From the NCBI GenBank assembly GCA_001899285.1, contig MKWA01000002.1, forward strand, positions 302,204 through 366,203: DNA of 64,000 bases. The letters run 5' to 3'. Origin of the DNA: Rhizobiales bacterium 64-17 (GTDB taxonomy: Bacteria > Pseudomonadota > Alphaproteobacteria > Rhizobiales > Xanthobacteraceae). Under the pieces are notes generated by a model. The model was not told the DNA's origin and made no database searches. It saw only the letters and a program-made list of their open reading frames with translations. Of this stretch, positions 47,791 to 57,010 are shown piece after piece (position 1 is the stretch's first letter; every line of letters begins with the position of its first letter). Made by a program: the position numbers and the translations under genes.

Positions 47791-48774
47791 ATGCGACAGA
47801 CTGTGCGGGCGCTGTGCGCCCTGTTGGCCGGTAGTTTCGTATTCGCTGGCGTGACGGTGCAACCGGCCATGGCCGCCTATCCCGACAAGCCGGTTCGAAT
47901 CATCGTGCCGTTCGCCGCTGGTGGCGGTGGCGACATTCTCGCGCGCGCTGTGCTCAACAAGATCGCCGAACAGACCGGCTGGACGCTGGTGATCGAGAAC
48001 CGCGCCGGCGCCGGCGGCAATATCGGCACGGAAGCTGCGGCACGCGCGACACCGGACGGATATACCCTCAACTACGGCACCAACGGCACGCACGGCATCA
48101 ACCAGACGCTCTACAAGCGACCCGGTTTCGACGCGATCAAGGATTTCGAGCCGATCTCGCGCTTCACGCAGATCGCGCTGCTGGTGGTCGTCAATCCGTC
48201 GGTGCCGGCGAAGACCGCGCAGGAGCTGCTCGCTTACCTCAAGGCCAACCCCGGCAAGGTGAACGTCGCCTCGGCCGGCAACGGCACCACCTCGCATCTC
48301 GCGCAGGAGATGTTCCGCGCCGCGACCGGAGTGAACTACGTGCACGTCCCCTATCGCGGCGGCGGACCGGCCAAGATCGATCTGCTTGCCGGACAGGTGC
48401 AGATGATGATCGAGATCATGCCGAGCGTGTTCGGCAATGTGCAGCAGGGCCAGTTGCGTGGCCTTGCAGTGACCACGGCGAAACGCTGGCCGCTCACGCC
48501 GGATATCCCCACGGTGTCGGAAACCATTGTGCCGAATTTCGTGGTGACGGCATGGGACGGCCTGTTCGCGCCGAAAGGCACGCCGCGCGAGATTGTCGAT
48601 ACCTGGAACGCCGCGGCGCGCAAGGCGCTCACCGACCCCGGCCTGCGCGACGATCTGCTCAAGAAAGGCGCCGAGCCGTCGCCAACCTCGTCCAAGGAGT
48701 TCGCCGATTTCATCACCGCCGAATTGCCACGCTGGGGCAAGGCGGTCGAGCAGTCGGGCGCGAAGATCGATTGA
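47791..48774 (+). CDS. Bug-family (TctC-like) periplasmic solute-binding protein
   Basis: A 327-residue exported binding protein of the tripartite tricarboxylate/Bug family. Residues 1-28 form a signal peptide ending PAMAA, followed by the family opening YPDKPVRIIVPFAAGGGGDILAR and PGKVNVASAGNGTTSHLAQEMF, YVHVPYRGGGPAKIDLLAGQV. Members bind carboxylates, amino acids or nicotinate-like compounds. No TctA/TctB membrane genes are nearby, which is common for orphan Bug proteins. The ATG at 47791 has GGGGAA upstream, and the frame from 47593 is antisense or spacer. It lies 83 bases after the M29-like gene. Confidence 0.92.
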   Translation: MRQTVRALCALLAGSFVFAGVTVQPAMAAYPDKPVRIIVPFAAGGGGDILARAVLNKIAEQTGWTLVIENRAGAGGNIGTEAAARATPDGYTLNYGTNGTHGINQTLYKRPGFDAIKDFEPISRFTQIALLVVVNPSVPAKTAQELLAYLKANPGKVNVASAGNGTTSHLAQEMFRAATGVNYVHVPYRGGGPAKIDLLAGQVQMMIEIMPSVFGNVQQGQLRGLAVTTAKRWPLTPDIPTVSETIVPNFVVTAWDGLFAPKGTPREIVDTWNAAARKALTDPGLRDDLLKKGAEPSPTSSKEFADFITAELPRWGKAVEQSGAKID

Positions 48775-48795
48775 TCGAAGATCGGGTGGCTGGCG

Positions 48796-49827
48796 TCAGG
48801 CGGCTTTTTTGGCCGCCGCCGCCGCACCATCGTAAGCCCAGGTGACGTAGGCACCGCCCCATGTGAAACCGCCGCCAAAGGCGGCGAACATCAGCCGGTC
48901 GCCTTCCCTGAGCTTGCTTTCGTAATCCCACAGGCACAGCGGGATCGTCGCCGCGGTTGTATTGCCGTATTTCTGGATGGTGAGCATCACCTTGTCCATC
49001 GGCAGGCCGATCTTCTGCGCGGTGGTCTCGATGATGCGGATGTTCGCCTGGTGCGGCACCACCCAGTCGATCATCTCGGCACGCAGATTGTTGCGTGACA
49101 TGATCTCGTGGGTGACTTCCGCCATGCGCGAGACCGCAAACTTATAGACGTGGTTGCCCTCCTGATAGACGGAGTGCAGACGCTTCGCGACCGTCTCGGC
49201 GGTGGGCGGCATGCGGCTGCCGCCGGCCTTCTGGTGCAGATGTTTCATGCCCGAGCCGTCGGAGCGCACTACGGTATCGAGGATGCCGTAGCCGTTGGTG
49301 CTCGGTTCGAGCAGCACAGCGGCGGCGCCATCGCCGAACAGCACGCAGGTCGCACGGTCGGTGTAATCGACGATCGCCGACATCTTGTCGGCGCCGACCA
49401 CGACGACCTTCTTGTAGGTGCCGGCGGCGATGAACTGGCGGCCGACCGTCAGCGCGTAGATGAAGCCGGAGCACGCCGCGGAAACGTCGAACGAGCCGAT
49501 CTCGCGGATGCCGACCATGTCGCAGATCAGGTTCGCTGTGCAGGGATGCACGAAATCCGGCGTCGTGGTGGCGCAGATCAGCAGTTCCACCTCGGACGGA
49601 TCGGTGCCGGTTTTCTTGAGCAGGCCGCGCACGGCCTCGGCGCCCATATGCGAGGTGCCTTTGCCTTCGCCCTTGAGAATATGCCGCTCCCTGATACCGG
49701 TGCGCTCGGTGATCCAGGCATCGGTGGTGTCCACCATCTGCGCGAGTTGCGCATTGGTGAGGACATCGGGAGGCACATAGCCGTGAACACCGGTGATCGC
49801 GGCGATCGGCGGGAGGGACACTGGCAA
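48796..49827 (-). CDS. fabH: Beta-ketoacyl-ACP synthase III (KASIII, FabH-like)
   Basis: Initiates fatty-acid chains by condensing an acyl-CoA with malonyl-ACP. The 343-residue protein has the full Cys-His-Asn triad: C119 (SAACSGF), H259 (VPHQAN) and N289 (YGNTTAA). Insertions and wording such as LTNAQLAQMVDTTDAWIT, ILKGEGKGTS, LHQKAGGS, VYQEGNHVYKFAV and CLWDYESKLREGD recall Bacteroidota FabH rather than the usual alphaproteobacterial one. It is not next to plsX, where alphaproteobacterial fabH normally lies. The start codon at 49827 is TTG, with a GTG at 49821 as alternative; no strong ribosome-binding site is visible. A specialised or second KASIII is likely. Confidence 0.88.
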   Translation of the reverse strand: MPVSLPPIAAITGVHGYVPPDVLTNAQLAQMVDTTDAWITERTGIRERHILKGEGKGTSHMGAEAVRGLLKKTGTDPSEVELLICATTTPDFVHPCTANLICDMVGIREIGSFDVSAACSGFIYALTVGRQFIAAGTYKKVVVVGADKMSAIVDYTDRATCVLFGDGAAAVLLEPSTNGYGILDTVVRSDGSGMKHLHQKAGGSRMPPTAETVAKRLHSVYQEGNHVYKFAVSRMAEVTHEIMSRNNLRAEMIDWVVPHQANIRIIETTAQKIGLPMDKVMLTIQKYGNTTAATIPLCLWDYESKLREGDRLMFAAFGGGFTWGGAYVTWAYDGAAAAAKKAA

Positions 49828-49890
49828 ACGATCTATCCGGTTGATGTGATTGGCATCTTATGCGCGACTCTGCCCCGGCGCCACCCTGCT

Positions 49891-51063
49891 TTAGCGGGGC
49901 TGGTGTGCTTTGGCTAACGCCAGCACGCGCGCGGCGGCGCTCCGACTCGGCGACAGGGTTCCGATCTGCATGATCGTGTCGAGCCGGGCAAAGGCGGCAA
50001 GCTGCGCCTGTCGATCCGGCGTCTCCCGCAACAGCGGCAGCAGCGCGGCGGCGAGCTTGTCCGAGGTGCAGTCCCCCTGCAGCAGTTCGGGGACGGCACG
50101 CTCGCCCAGCACCAGATTGGCGAGGATGAAGGACGAGGTGCGGATCAGCAGCCGGGCGACCATCTCCTCGACCCGGCCCACTTTGTAGGCAGCCACCATC
50201 GGCACCCCGGCGACCGCCAGCTCCAGCGTGCCGGTCCCGGACTTCACCAGTGCTGCGCGGGCGGTCCGCATCGCCTCGTTCCTCTCACCCGGCTCAACCA
50301 GGACGCGCACCGGAACCGGCCAGGTTGCAACCGCCGCGCGCACCCGGCGGGCGAGATGCGGCACCGCCAGCACGGCGACGTCGATATCCGGGATCGACCG
50401 CTGCAGCCGCGTCACCGTTTCGCCGAACACCGGCAGCATGAAATTCAATTCGCCGGAGCGGCTGCCGGGCATCACCAGCAGCACCGGCGGCGCGGCCTCG
50501 CGGCGGGCGGCCTCGGCGGCATCCGGGCGAATGTCCGCAACCCGGTCGGCGATCGGATGGCCGACGAAGCTCGCCGGCGGGCCGCCCAGCTCCTGCAGCG
50601 CCTTGGGCTCGAACGGCAGCAAGGCCAGCACGTGATCCACATAGCGCCGCATCGCCCGCGCCCGCCACGGCCGCCATGCCCAGACCGATGGGCAGACATA
50701 ATCGACGATCAGCATCCCCGGCGCTTGCGCCCTGACCCGCCGCGCGACGCGATGGGTGAATTCCGGGCTGTCGATAACGACGAGCACGTCCGGCCGCGCG
50801 GCGATCGCCGCATCGGCGGTCTCGCGGATTCGCCGCAGCAGTTGCGGCAGCCGGCGTGGGATCGAGGTGATGCCGACAATGGCAAGATCGCCGAGCGGAA
50901 ACAGGCTGCGCAATCCGGCCTCGGCCATGTCGCGGCCGCCAACGCCGGAAAAGCGCACCGCGCCGCCGGTTACCTCACGCAGCGCGCGCATCAGCGCGCT
51001 GCCGAGCCGGTCGCCCGATTCCTCACCGGCGACGAGAAAGACATGCAACGGCGTGTCGCTCAC
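49891..51063 (-). CDS. lpxB: Lipid A disaccharide synthase
   Basis: Glycosyltransferase that joins UDP-2,3-diacylglucosamine and lipid X; 390 residues. Family signs are FLVAGEESGDRLGSALMRAL at the N-terminus, VVIDSPEFTHRVARRVR, VCPSVWAWRPWRARAM and VMPGSRSGELNFMLPVF. The start is GTG and overlaps the lpxI stop as GTGA, so translation is coupled. It ends the envelope operon on this strand. Confidence 0.96.
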   Translation of the reverse strand: MSDTPLHVFLVAGEESGDRLGSALMRALREVTGGAVRFSGVGGRDMAEAGLRSLFPLGDLAIVGITSIPRRLPQLLRRIRETADAAIAARPDVLVVIDSPEFTHRVARRVRAQAPGMLIVDYVCPSVWAWRPWRARAMRRYVDHVLALLPFEPKALQELGGPPASFVGHPIADRVADIRPDAAEAARREAAPPVLLVMPGSRSGELNFMLPVFGETVTRLQRSIPDIDVAVLAVPHLARRVRAAVATWPVPVRVLVEPGERNEAMRTARAALVKSGTGTLELAVAGVPMVAAYKVGRVEEMVARLLIRTSSFILANLVLGERAVPELLQGDCTSDKLAAALLPLLRETPDRQAQLAAFARLDTIMQIGTLSPSRSAAARVLALAKAHQPR

Positions 51064-51908
51064 GGCGCCGATCCGGCGGGAACGCCGACGGCAAACACGC
51101 CGTGCCGATCGGCAGCGGTGACGACATCGTCGGGATCGGCGATCACTGTTTCGCCGGCGACGACGGCAAGCCCGGCGAGACCGGCCTGCGCAACACCCTC
51201 GATGGTGCGCGGCCCGATCGACGGCAGATCGAAGCGGCGATCCTGCTGCGGCTTCGGCGCTTTCACCAGCACGCCGGTGCCGTGCGGCAGGCGGATACGA
51301 CCGTTGGCCCGCAGTTGCGCGATCCGCGCCAGCAAGGCGTCGGTGCCTTCGGCGGCTTCCACGCCCAACACCTGATTGTCGGCGACGACAACCGCCTGCC
51401 CCATATCGAAGCGGCCGGTCACCGCCAGAAAATCCAGCGCCGTGGCGATATCGGCGCGGTCGCTCGCGCGCGGCGCGACCTGGCCGAGCACGCCGTCCGG
51501 GACCAGGATTTCCGGGGCGACCTCGTGCGCGCCGAGCGGCCGCAAGCCCGCCTCCTCCATCACCTTGCCCATGGCAGTGAGCAGCTTGTTATCGCCACCG
51601 CGAAACGCGCGGACGATGGTCGGCAGCATCGCCACCATGCCGAGATCGAAGCGCATGTCGCGCCAGCCGGGCCGCACCAGCGAACCGATGAAGACGACGT
51701 CGCGGCAATTCTCATCCGCCAGCAGCCGGCGGAGGCGACCGAACTGGCCGAGCCTGATCCAGTGATGCGGGTAGGCCGCGAGCCGCGCCGGATCGACCAG
51801 CCCCTGCAATGGATACAGCACCGTGCGCCGGCCGCGCGCGATCACCGCGTCAGCGACAGCGAACGGCAGCGAGCCGCCGCCGCAAACGATGGCGAGCGGG
51901 TCCGACAT
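51060..51908 (-). CDS. lpxI: UDP-2,3-diacylglucosamine pyrophosphatase LpxI
   Basis: LpxI (DUF1009) type hydrolase that makes lipid X from UDP-2,3-diacylglucosamine, replacing LpxH in alphaproteobacteria. The 282-residue protein starts MSDPLAIVCGGGSLPFAVADA and carries LLTAMGKVMEEAGLRPLGAHEVAPEIL, VVADNQVLGVEAAEGTDALL and the C-terminal RRFDLPSIGPRTIEGVAQAGLAGLAVVAG. I chose the ATG at 51908, which has AAGG eight bases upstream; an ATG at 51950 overlapping the lpxA stop as ATGA is an alternative. It sits between lpxA and lpxB, as expected. Confidence 0.94.
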   Translation of the reverse strand: MSDPLAIVCGGGSLPFAVADAVIARGRRTVLYPLQGLVDPARLAAYPHHWIRLGQFGRLRRLLADENCRDVVFIGSLVRPGWRDMRFDLGMVAMLPTIVRAFRGGDNKLLTAMGKVMEEAGLRPLGAHEVAPEILVPDGVLGQVAPRASDRADIATALDFLAVTGRFDMGQAVVVADNQVLGVEAAEGTDALLARIAQLRANGRIRLPHGTGVLVKAPKPQQDRRFDLPSIGPRTIEGVAQAGLAGLAVVAGETVIADPDDVVTAADRHGVFAVGVPAGSAP

Positions 51909-51946
51909 TTGTGGACCTTGAGCGAGCGGTTGCTGCCGCGGCGCGC

Positions 51947-52774
51947 TCATTCGTCGTCGTCCGGCTCGGCCTTGTCGCGCCCTGATTTGCGGCCGGGCTT
52001 CATCAGTGGCCGGCGGCCCTGTCCGCGCAGAAATGCCGCGACCTTTCCGGCGATGGGATCCTCGCCGTAGGTCGCGATCACCTGATCGATGCGCGCCTGC
52101 ATCGAGCCCTCGTCGGAGAACAGCAGGCGATACACCGCGCGCAGGCGGTGCATGTCGGCGCGGCTGGCGCCGCGGCGCTTGAGGCCGACGACGTTGAGGC
52201 CGCCGAGATATCCGCGATGGCCGAACACCAAAGCAAATGGCAGCACATCGGCGGCGACGCCGCCGACACCGGACACCATCACGCCCTCGCCGATCCGCGT
52301 GAATTGATGCACCGCCGAGCCGCCGCCCATGAAGGTGTTGTCACCAACCTCGACGTGGCCGCCGAGCAGCGCATTGTTGGCGAGCGTCACCTGCGAGCCG
52401 ACGATGCAGTCGTGGCCGACATGAGAGCCAACCATGAACAGACACCGGTCGCCAACGCGCGTCACGTTGCCGCCGGACTCGGTGCCGGTATTCATCGTCA
52501 CGTGTTCGCGGATATCGCAATTCTCGCCGATCTCGAGACGCGTCGGGCCGCCCTTGTAGCCGGTCGACTGCGGCGGCGAGCCGAGCGACGCGAACGGCTG
52601 AATTTTCGTGCCGGCACCGACGGTGGTATGGCCGGCGATATGCACATGCGCCTCGAGGCGGCAGTTGTCGCCGAGCCGGACATGCGGGCCGATCACGCAA
52701 TAGGGACCGATCGACACGCCGGTGCCGATCTCGGCGCCGGACGCAATCCGCGCGGTGTCGTCGATCATGCCCAT
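51947..52774 (-). CDS. lpxA: UDP-N-acetylglucosamine acyltransferase
   Basis: First enzyme of lipid A synthesis, a left-handed beta-helix of hexapeptide repeats; 275 residues. Repeats begin IDDTARIASGAEIGTGVSIGPYCVIG, and the catalytic histidine lies in NTFMGGGSAVHQFTRIGEG or the preceding VGSHVGHDCIVG. The C-terminal helical part ends in a Lys/Arg/Asp-rich tail (KPGRKSGRDKAEPDDDE) that looks group-specific. It starts 7 bases after the fabZ stop; a second ATG two codons in is possible. Confidence 0.96.
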   Translation of the reverse strand: MGMIDDTARIASGAEIGTGVSIGPYCVIGPHVRLGDNCRLEAHVHIAGHTTVGAGTKIQPFASLGSPPQSTGYKGGPTRLEIGENCDIREHVTMNTGTESGGNVTRVGDRCLFMVGSHVGHDCIVGSQVTLANNALLGGHVEVGDNTFMGGGSAVHQFTRIGEGVMVSGVGGVAADVLPFALVFGHRGYLGGLNVVGLKRRGASRADMHRLRAVYRLLFSDEGSMQARIDQVIATYGEDPIAGKVAAFLRGQGRRPLMKPGRKSGRDKAEPDDDE

Positions 52775-52781
52775 CGGCGTT

Positions 52782-53231
52782 TCATTCCATCCGCATCATC
52801 GCGCCGAGATTGCCCTCGGCGCACAGTTCGCCGCCGACCTTGGCCTCGCCGCGGTACCACCACATGTCCTTGCGCCGCTTGAGCAGCTGGACATGAAACT
52901 CGACGGTGTCGCCCGGCAGCACAGGCCGGCGGAATTTCGCCTGGTCGATGGTCATGAAATAAACAAACGGCGCGGCGGTCTTGCCTGACGCCAGAATGCA
53001 CAGCACGCCGCAGGTCTGCGCCATGCCTTCGAGCAGCAGCACGCCGGGCATCACCGGATTGTTGGGGAAATGCCCCATGAAATGCGGCTCGTTGATGGTG
53101 CAGTTCTTGATGCCGACGGCGCTCTGTTCGCCGTTGATCTTCGTGATGCGGTCCACCATCAGGAACGGATAGCGGTGCGGCAGCGCGCGCAGAATTTCGT
53201 GGATGCCGACTGCCTCGATGGTGCCCGTCAT
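52782..53231 (-). CDS. fabZ: 3-hydroxyacyl-ACP dehydratase FabZ
   Basis: Dehydrates beta-hydroxyacyl-ACP in fatty-acid elongation; 149 residues, hot-dog fold. The active site is in [25 protein letters not shown] (H and E), preceded by [13 protein letters not shown]. The ATG at 53231 overlaps the lpxD stop as ATGA and has GGAGCGGAAG upstream. The open frame runs on to 53780, but that part lies out of frame over lpxD. Position between lpxD and lpxA is standard and couples fatty-acid and lipid A supply. Confidence 0.97.
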   Translation of the reverse strand: MTGTIEAVGIHEILRALPHRYPFLMVDRITKINGEQSAVGIKNCTINEPHFMGHFPNNPVMPGVLLLEGMAQTCGVLCILASGKTAAPFVYFMTIDQAKFRRPVLPGDTVEFHVQLLKRRKDMWWYRGEAKVGGELCAEGNLGAMMRME

Positions 53232-54301
53232 TCTTCCGCTCCCTGTTCGCCTTTTAGATTCTTGCGCGTCAGTTGCCGCAACGTGGCGACGCCGCGCAGC
53301 CAGTCCCGGCCCGGTTCGGCCGGCATGCCCGCCCAGCGTGCACCGGCAGGAACATTCGACATGACGCCGCCGCGCGCGCCGATCTGCGCTCCATCGCCGA
53401 CAGTAAGATGGTCGCCAACGCCGACCTGGCCGCCCATCACCACATAATCGCCCAGCACGGTGCTGCCGGAAATGCCGGTTTGCGACACGATAATGCAATG
53501 CCGTCCGAGCGTGACGTTGTGTCCGATCTGAACCAGATTGTCGATCTTGCTGCCCTCGCCGATCACCGTGTCCCGCATCGCGCCGCGATCGATAGTGGTG
53601 TTGGCGCCGATTTCGACGTCGTTCTGGATGATGACGCGGCCGACCTGTGGCACCTTCTGATGCCCTTTGGGGCCAGGCAGATAACCGAAGCCGTCCTGTC
53701 CGATGCGCACGCCGCCATGGACAATCACCCGATCGCCGACCAGCGCGTGACTGAGCGATGCAGCCGGGCCAATGGCGCAATCGCGGCCGATCCGTACATC
53801 AGCGCCGATCACGGCATTGGCGCCGATCACCGTTCCCGAGCCGATCTCGACGCGCGGACCGACCACGGCGCCGGCGTCGATGACGATATCGTCTTCAAGC
53901 CGCGCGCTCGCATCGACCGTGGCGCGCGGCGACACACCAGTGTTGTCGGTGAGCGAGCGCGGTCGCAATGCGTCGGGAAACAATGCGCTGGCGACGGCCA
54001 CCAGCGCACGATACGGAGCCGGGCTGCGCAGCACGACGATGCCGGACGGCACCTCGCCCGCGAACCGCTCGGACGCGAGGCAAGCGCCCGCACGCGTCGC
54101 AGCCAACTGGCCGAGATATTTGGAATTGTCGATGAAGGTGAGATCCGACGGCCCGGCCTGATCGAGCGTGGCGATATCGCGGATCAACCGGTCGTTTGGC
54201 AGATTTTGCGGAGTACCCGGCGACAGTTGCGCGCCCGTCAGCGCGGCGATCTCGGCCACCGACAGTCCGCGGGATTGCCTGAGAAACAGCGGCTCGGTCA
54301 T
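53228..54301 (-). CDS. lpxD: UDP-3-O-(3-hydroxyacyl)glucosamine N-acyltransferase
   Basis: Third enzyme of lipid A synthesis; 357 residues. The N-terminal uridine-binding domain (about 1-110, with [23 protein letters not shown]) is followed by a hexapeptide-repeat beta-helix (about 115-310), including [16 protein letters not shown]-like repeats and the catalytic histidine in [18 protein letters not shown]-terminal helical extension follows. It lies 63 bases after bamA. Confidence 0.97.
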   Translation of the reverse strand: MTEPLFLRQSRGLSVAEIAALTGAQLSPGTPQNLPNDRLIRDIATLDQAGPSDLTFIDNSKYLGQLAATRAGACLASERFAGEVPSGIVVLRSPAPYRALVAVASALFPDALRPRSLTDNTGVSPRATVDASARLEDDIVIDAGAVVGPRVEIGSGTVIGANAVIGADVRIGRDCAIGPAASLSHALVGDRVIVHGGVRIGQDGFGYLPGPKGHQKVPQVGRVIIQNDVEIGANTTIDRGAMRDTVIGEGSKIDNLVQIGHNVTLGRHCIIVSQTGISGSTVLGDYVVMGGQVGVGDHLTVGDGAQIGARGGVMSNVPAGARWAGMPAEPGRDWLRGVATLRQLTRKNLKGEQGAEE

Positions 54302-54364
54302 CAGCCTAAAACCGTGGCGGCGCCCGATGCGGCGCCGCCTGTCTGTGTCGTTCGATCGTAACGA

Positions 54365-56773
54365 TCAGAACTTGGTACCGCCACCGAAGCGGAAGATCTG
54401 CGTACGGTCGTATTTGCCCTTGGTCAGAGCATAGGCGATGTCGAAGCGCAGCGGACCGAACGGCGAATCCCAGATCAGACTGCCGCCGACCGAGGAGCGG
54501 ATCGTGTTGCTATCGTCGAACAGAAACTGTTCACCCGGAGACCCGATATAGGTCGTTGCGCCCTTGTAGCCCCAGAGCGAACCGGCGTCGGCGAACACGG
54601 CGGCCTTGATACCGACTTCCTTCGGCAGGAAGTACAGCGGCGTCTGCATTTCAACCGACGCACCCCAGTACATCGTGCCGCCCAGCGCGTCGTTGGTGGT
54701 GCCGGGCGTGATGTCACGCGGGCCGATGCCGGCCGGCTCGAAGCCGCGCACCAGCGTCGGACCAAGCTGGAAGTGGTCGAGCATGCGCAGATCCTTGCTG
54801 CCCCAGCCGGCGAGATGGCCAGCCTGCAGGTGGATCACGCTCACGACGTCCGGGAACACTTCGTAGTAGTTGCGAATGTCGCCGGTGGTCTTGATGAAGT
54901 TGACGTCACCACCGACGCCCGCGAAGTCCTGCTTGCCTTCGATCAGCAGGCCGTTGGTCGGGTTCTTGTTGTTGTCGAGGGTGTTGTAGGCGACGGTGTA
55001 GCCGACCGCAGAGGTCAGCGCCGCGCCACGAGCCAGGTCGGCGCGCACCGGCAGCGAGGCTTCGCCATTGCCGTAGCACGGATAAGGCGCGGCACTCGCG
55101 GGAACAGTAACCGGAACGGCGCAATCGTTGTAGTAGGACGGCAACGTGATGGTGCGGCGGAACAGCGAGTAGCGCAACTGCACCGAGAGTTCTTCGGTCA
55201 GCGCCACACCGAGACGGAGGTTCGCGCCGGCCGTTTCGGTATTGTACGAGACGTAGTTCGTCGCCAGCGTCCGCTTGTAGAACAGGTCCGTGCCGAAGCC
55301 GAGGCGGTAGCCGAGGAAGTAAGGCTCGGCGAACGACAGTTCGACGCCGCGCGAATACTGACCATAGCTCACCGAAGCGCGCGCATACTGGCCGCGGCCG
55401 AGCAAGTTACGCTCCGCCACCGCGACTTCCGCAAGCACGCCGTCCGCGGTCGAGTAGCCGCCGGAGATCGAGAACTCGCCGGTCGCCTTTTCCTCGACGT
55501 CGACGTTGACGACGATGCGGTCGGGCGCCGAGCCCGGCTCGTTGGTGATCTTGACGGTCTTGAAGTAGTCGAGATTCTTCAGGCGTCGCTCGGCGCGATC
55601 AATCAGCGCGCGGTTATAGGCGTCGCCTTCGCCGATATCGAACTCGCGGCGAATGACGTAGTCGCGGGTACGGGTGTTGCCGCGGATATTGATGCGCTCG
55701 ATATAGGCGCGCGTGCCCTCTTCAACGACGAACACGACGTTGATCTTGCGCTCAGCGAAATTGCGGTCGCCGTTCGGACGGACGGTGGCGAAGGCATAGC
55801 CGCGCTTGGCCGCCTCGATCGTCATGCCCTCGACGCTCTTCTCGATCGCCTCGGCGTTGTAGACGCTGCCGGCGCTCGCCACGAGGCGGGAGCGCAGCAG
55901 ATTCGGATCCATCGAGCGAACGTTGGAGACGACATCGACGGTGCCGAAGCGATAGAGCGGGCCCTCGTCGATGGTGAAGGTGACGATGAAGCCCTTCTTT
56001 GCCGGGTCGTACTGACCGACAGCCGAGACGATGCGCACATCGGCGTAGCCGCGCTTCAGGTAAAAGCGGCGCAGCAGATCACGGTCGGACTCGATCCGGT
56101 CCGGATCATAGATATCGGTGGTCTGCAGGAAGCTGAGCCAGTTGGACTCGGAGGTCTTGATCACGTCCTTCAGACGCGACGACGAATACGCCTTGTTGCC
56201 GACGAACTCGATATCCTTGACGCCGGTCTTCTCGCCTTCCTTGATTTCGAACACAAGGTCGACGCGATTGTTCGGCAGTTCGATGATCTTCGGCTCGACG
56301 CGCACGTCGAAGCGGCCGTTACGACGATAGATTTCGATGATGCGCTGGGTGTCAGCCTGCACCGTGGCGCGCGAGAGGGTGCCGCGCGGCTTCGATTGCA
56401 CTTCGGCGTTGAGCTGGTCGTCCTTGGTCTTCTTGTTGCCTTCGAAGGCGACGCGGTTGATCACCTGGTTCTCGACCACGGAGACGATCACGCGGCCGCC
56501 GGCGTTGCGCACGCGTACGTCCTGGAACAGACCGGTGGCGTAGAGCGCCTTGACGCCCTCGTCGATGGTGATGGCGTCGAGCCGGCCACCCCGGAAATAG
56601 GAACGGATGGTATCCGCCTCAACGCGGCGGTTGCCTTCCACGACGATAGAGGATGCCGATTGGGCGTAGGCCGGGCCGGCCGGAACGAAGGCCACCGGAG
56701 CCGCCAGCAGGACGCCACACAGGACCATCGAGGCGACGCTCAATGACCGCAAAAACCGCACCCTCAATCCCAT
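54365..56773 (-). CDS. bamA: Outer membrane assembly factor BamA
   Basis: Central Omp85 subunit of the BAM machine that inserts outer-membrane proteins; 802 residues from the ATG at 56773. A signal peptide (about 1-38, ending AYAQ) precedes five POTRA domains (first IVVEGNRRVEADTIRSYF) and a C-terminal 16-strand barrel with GDPxx-like loops, the VRGF-type motif LVRGFEPAGIGPRD and the terminal aromatic residue in FRFGGGTKF. A GTG at 56785 is possible, but the ATG fits AGGTG spacing better. The 237-base gap upstream may hold its own promoter. Confidence 0.97.
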   Translation of the reverse strand: MGLRVRFLRSLSVASMVLCGVLLAAPVAFVPAGPAYAQSASSIVVEGNRRVEADTIRSYFRGGRLDAITIDEGVKALYATGLFQDVRVRNAGGRVIVSVVENQVINRVAFEGNKKTKDDQLNAEVQSKPRGTLSRATVQADTQRIIEIYRRNGRFDVRVEPKIIELPNNRVDLVFEIKEGEKTGVKDIEFVGNKAYSSSRLKDVIKTSESNWLSFLQTTDIYDPDRIESDRDLLRRFYLKRGYADVRIVSAVGQYDPAKKGFIVTFTIDEGPLYRFGTVDVVSNVRSMDPNLLRSRLVASAGSVYNAEAIEKSVEGMTIEAAKRGYAFATVRPNGDRNFAERKINVVFVVEEGTRAYIERINIRGNTRTRDYVIRREFDIGEGDAYNRALIDRAERRLKNLDYFKTVKITNEPGSAPDRIVVNVDVEEKATGEFSISGGYSTADGVLAEVAVAERNLLGRGQYARASVSYGQYSRGVELSFAEPYFLGYRLGFGTDLFYKRTLATNYVSYNTETAGANLRLGVALTEELSVQLRYSLFRRTITLPSYYNDCAVPVTVPASAAPYPCYGNGEASLPVRADLARGAALTSAVGYTVAYNTLDNNKNPTNGLLIEGKQDFAGVGGDVNFIKTTGDIRNYYEVFPDVVSVIHLQAGHLAGWGSKDLRMLDHFQLGPTLVRGFEPAGIGPRDITPGTTNDALGGTMYWGASVEMQTPLYFLPKEVGIKAAVFADAGSLWGYKGATTYIGSPGEQFLFDDSNTIRSSVGGSLIWDSPFGPLRFDIAYALTKGKYDRTQIFRFGGGTKF

Positions 56774-57010
56774 GTCGTCACGCACCTTTTTGACCCTGGC
56801 GGCCCTACCCCGTCAGGGGACTGGTATCGCAGGATTCTTGCCGTCCGGTTATGGCCTGTTTGTAGCCGGTTTTCGAGCCTCCGCAACCTTAACTTCCGGC
56901 TCGATTTTCCTTTTTCACTCAAAAAGTTGCCCTGAAGTCACGGTTTCCGGTCGGGGCCGCCCGGGCGCCGGGGCAAGGCCGACCGAGGCCCGGCGGAGGC
57001 CGGATCACGG

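Noticed and set aside
56786-57010. A specific sigma-E-like promoter for bamA
   Set aside because: AT-rich blocks exist, but no pair of elements was convincing enough to annotate.
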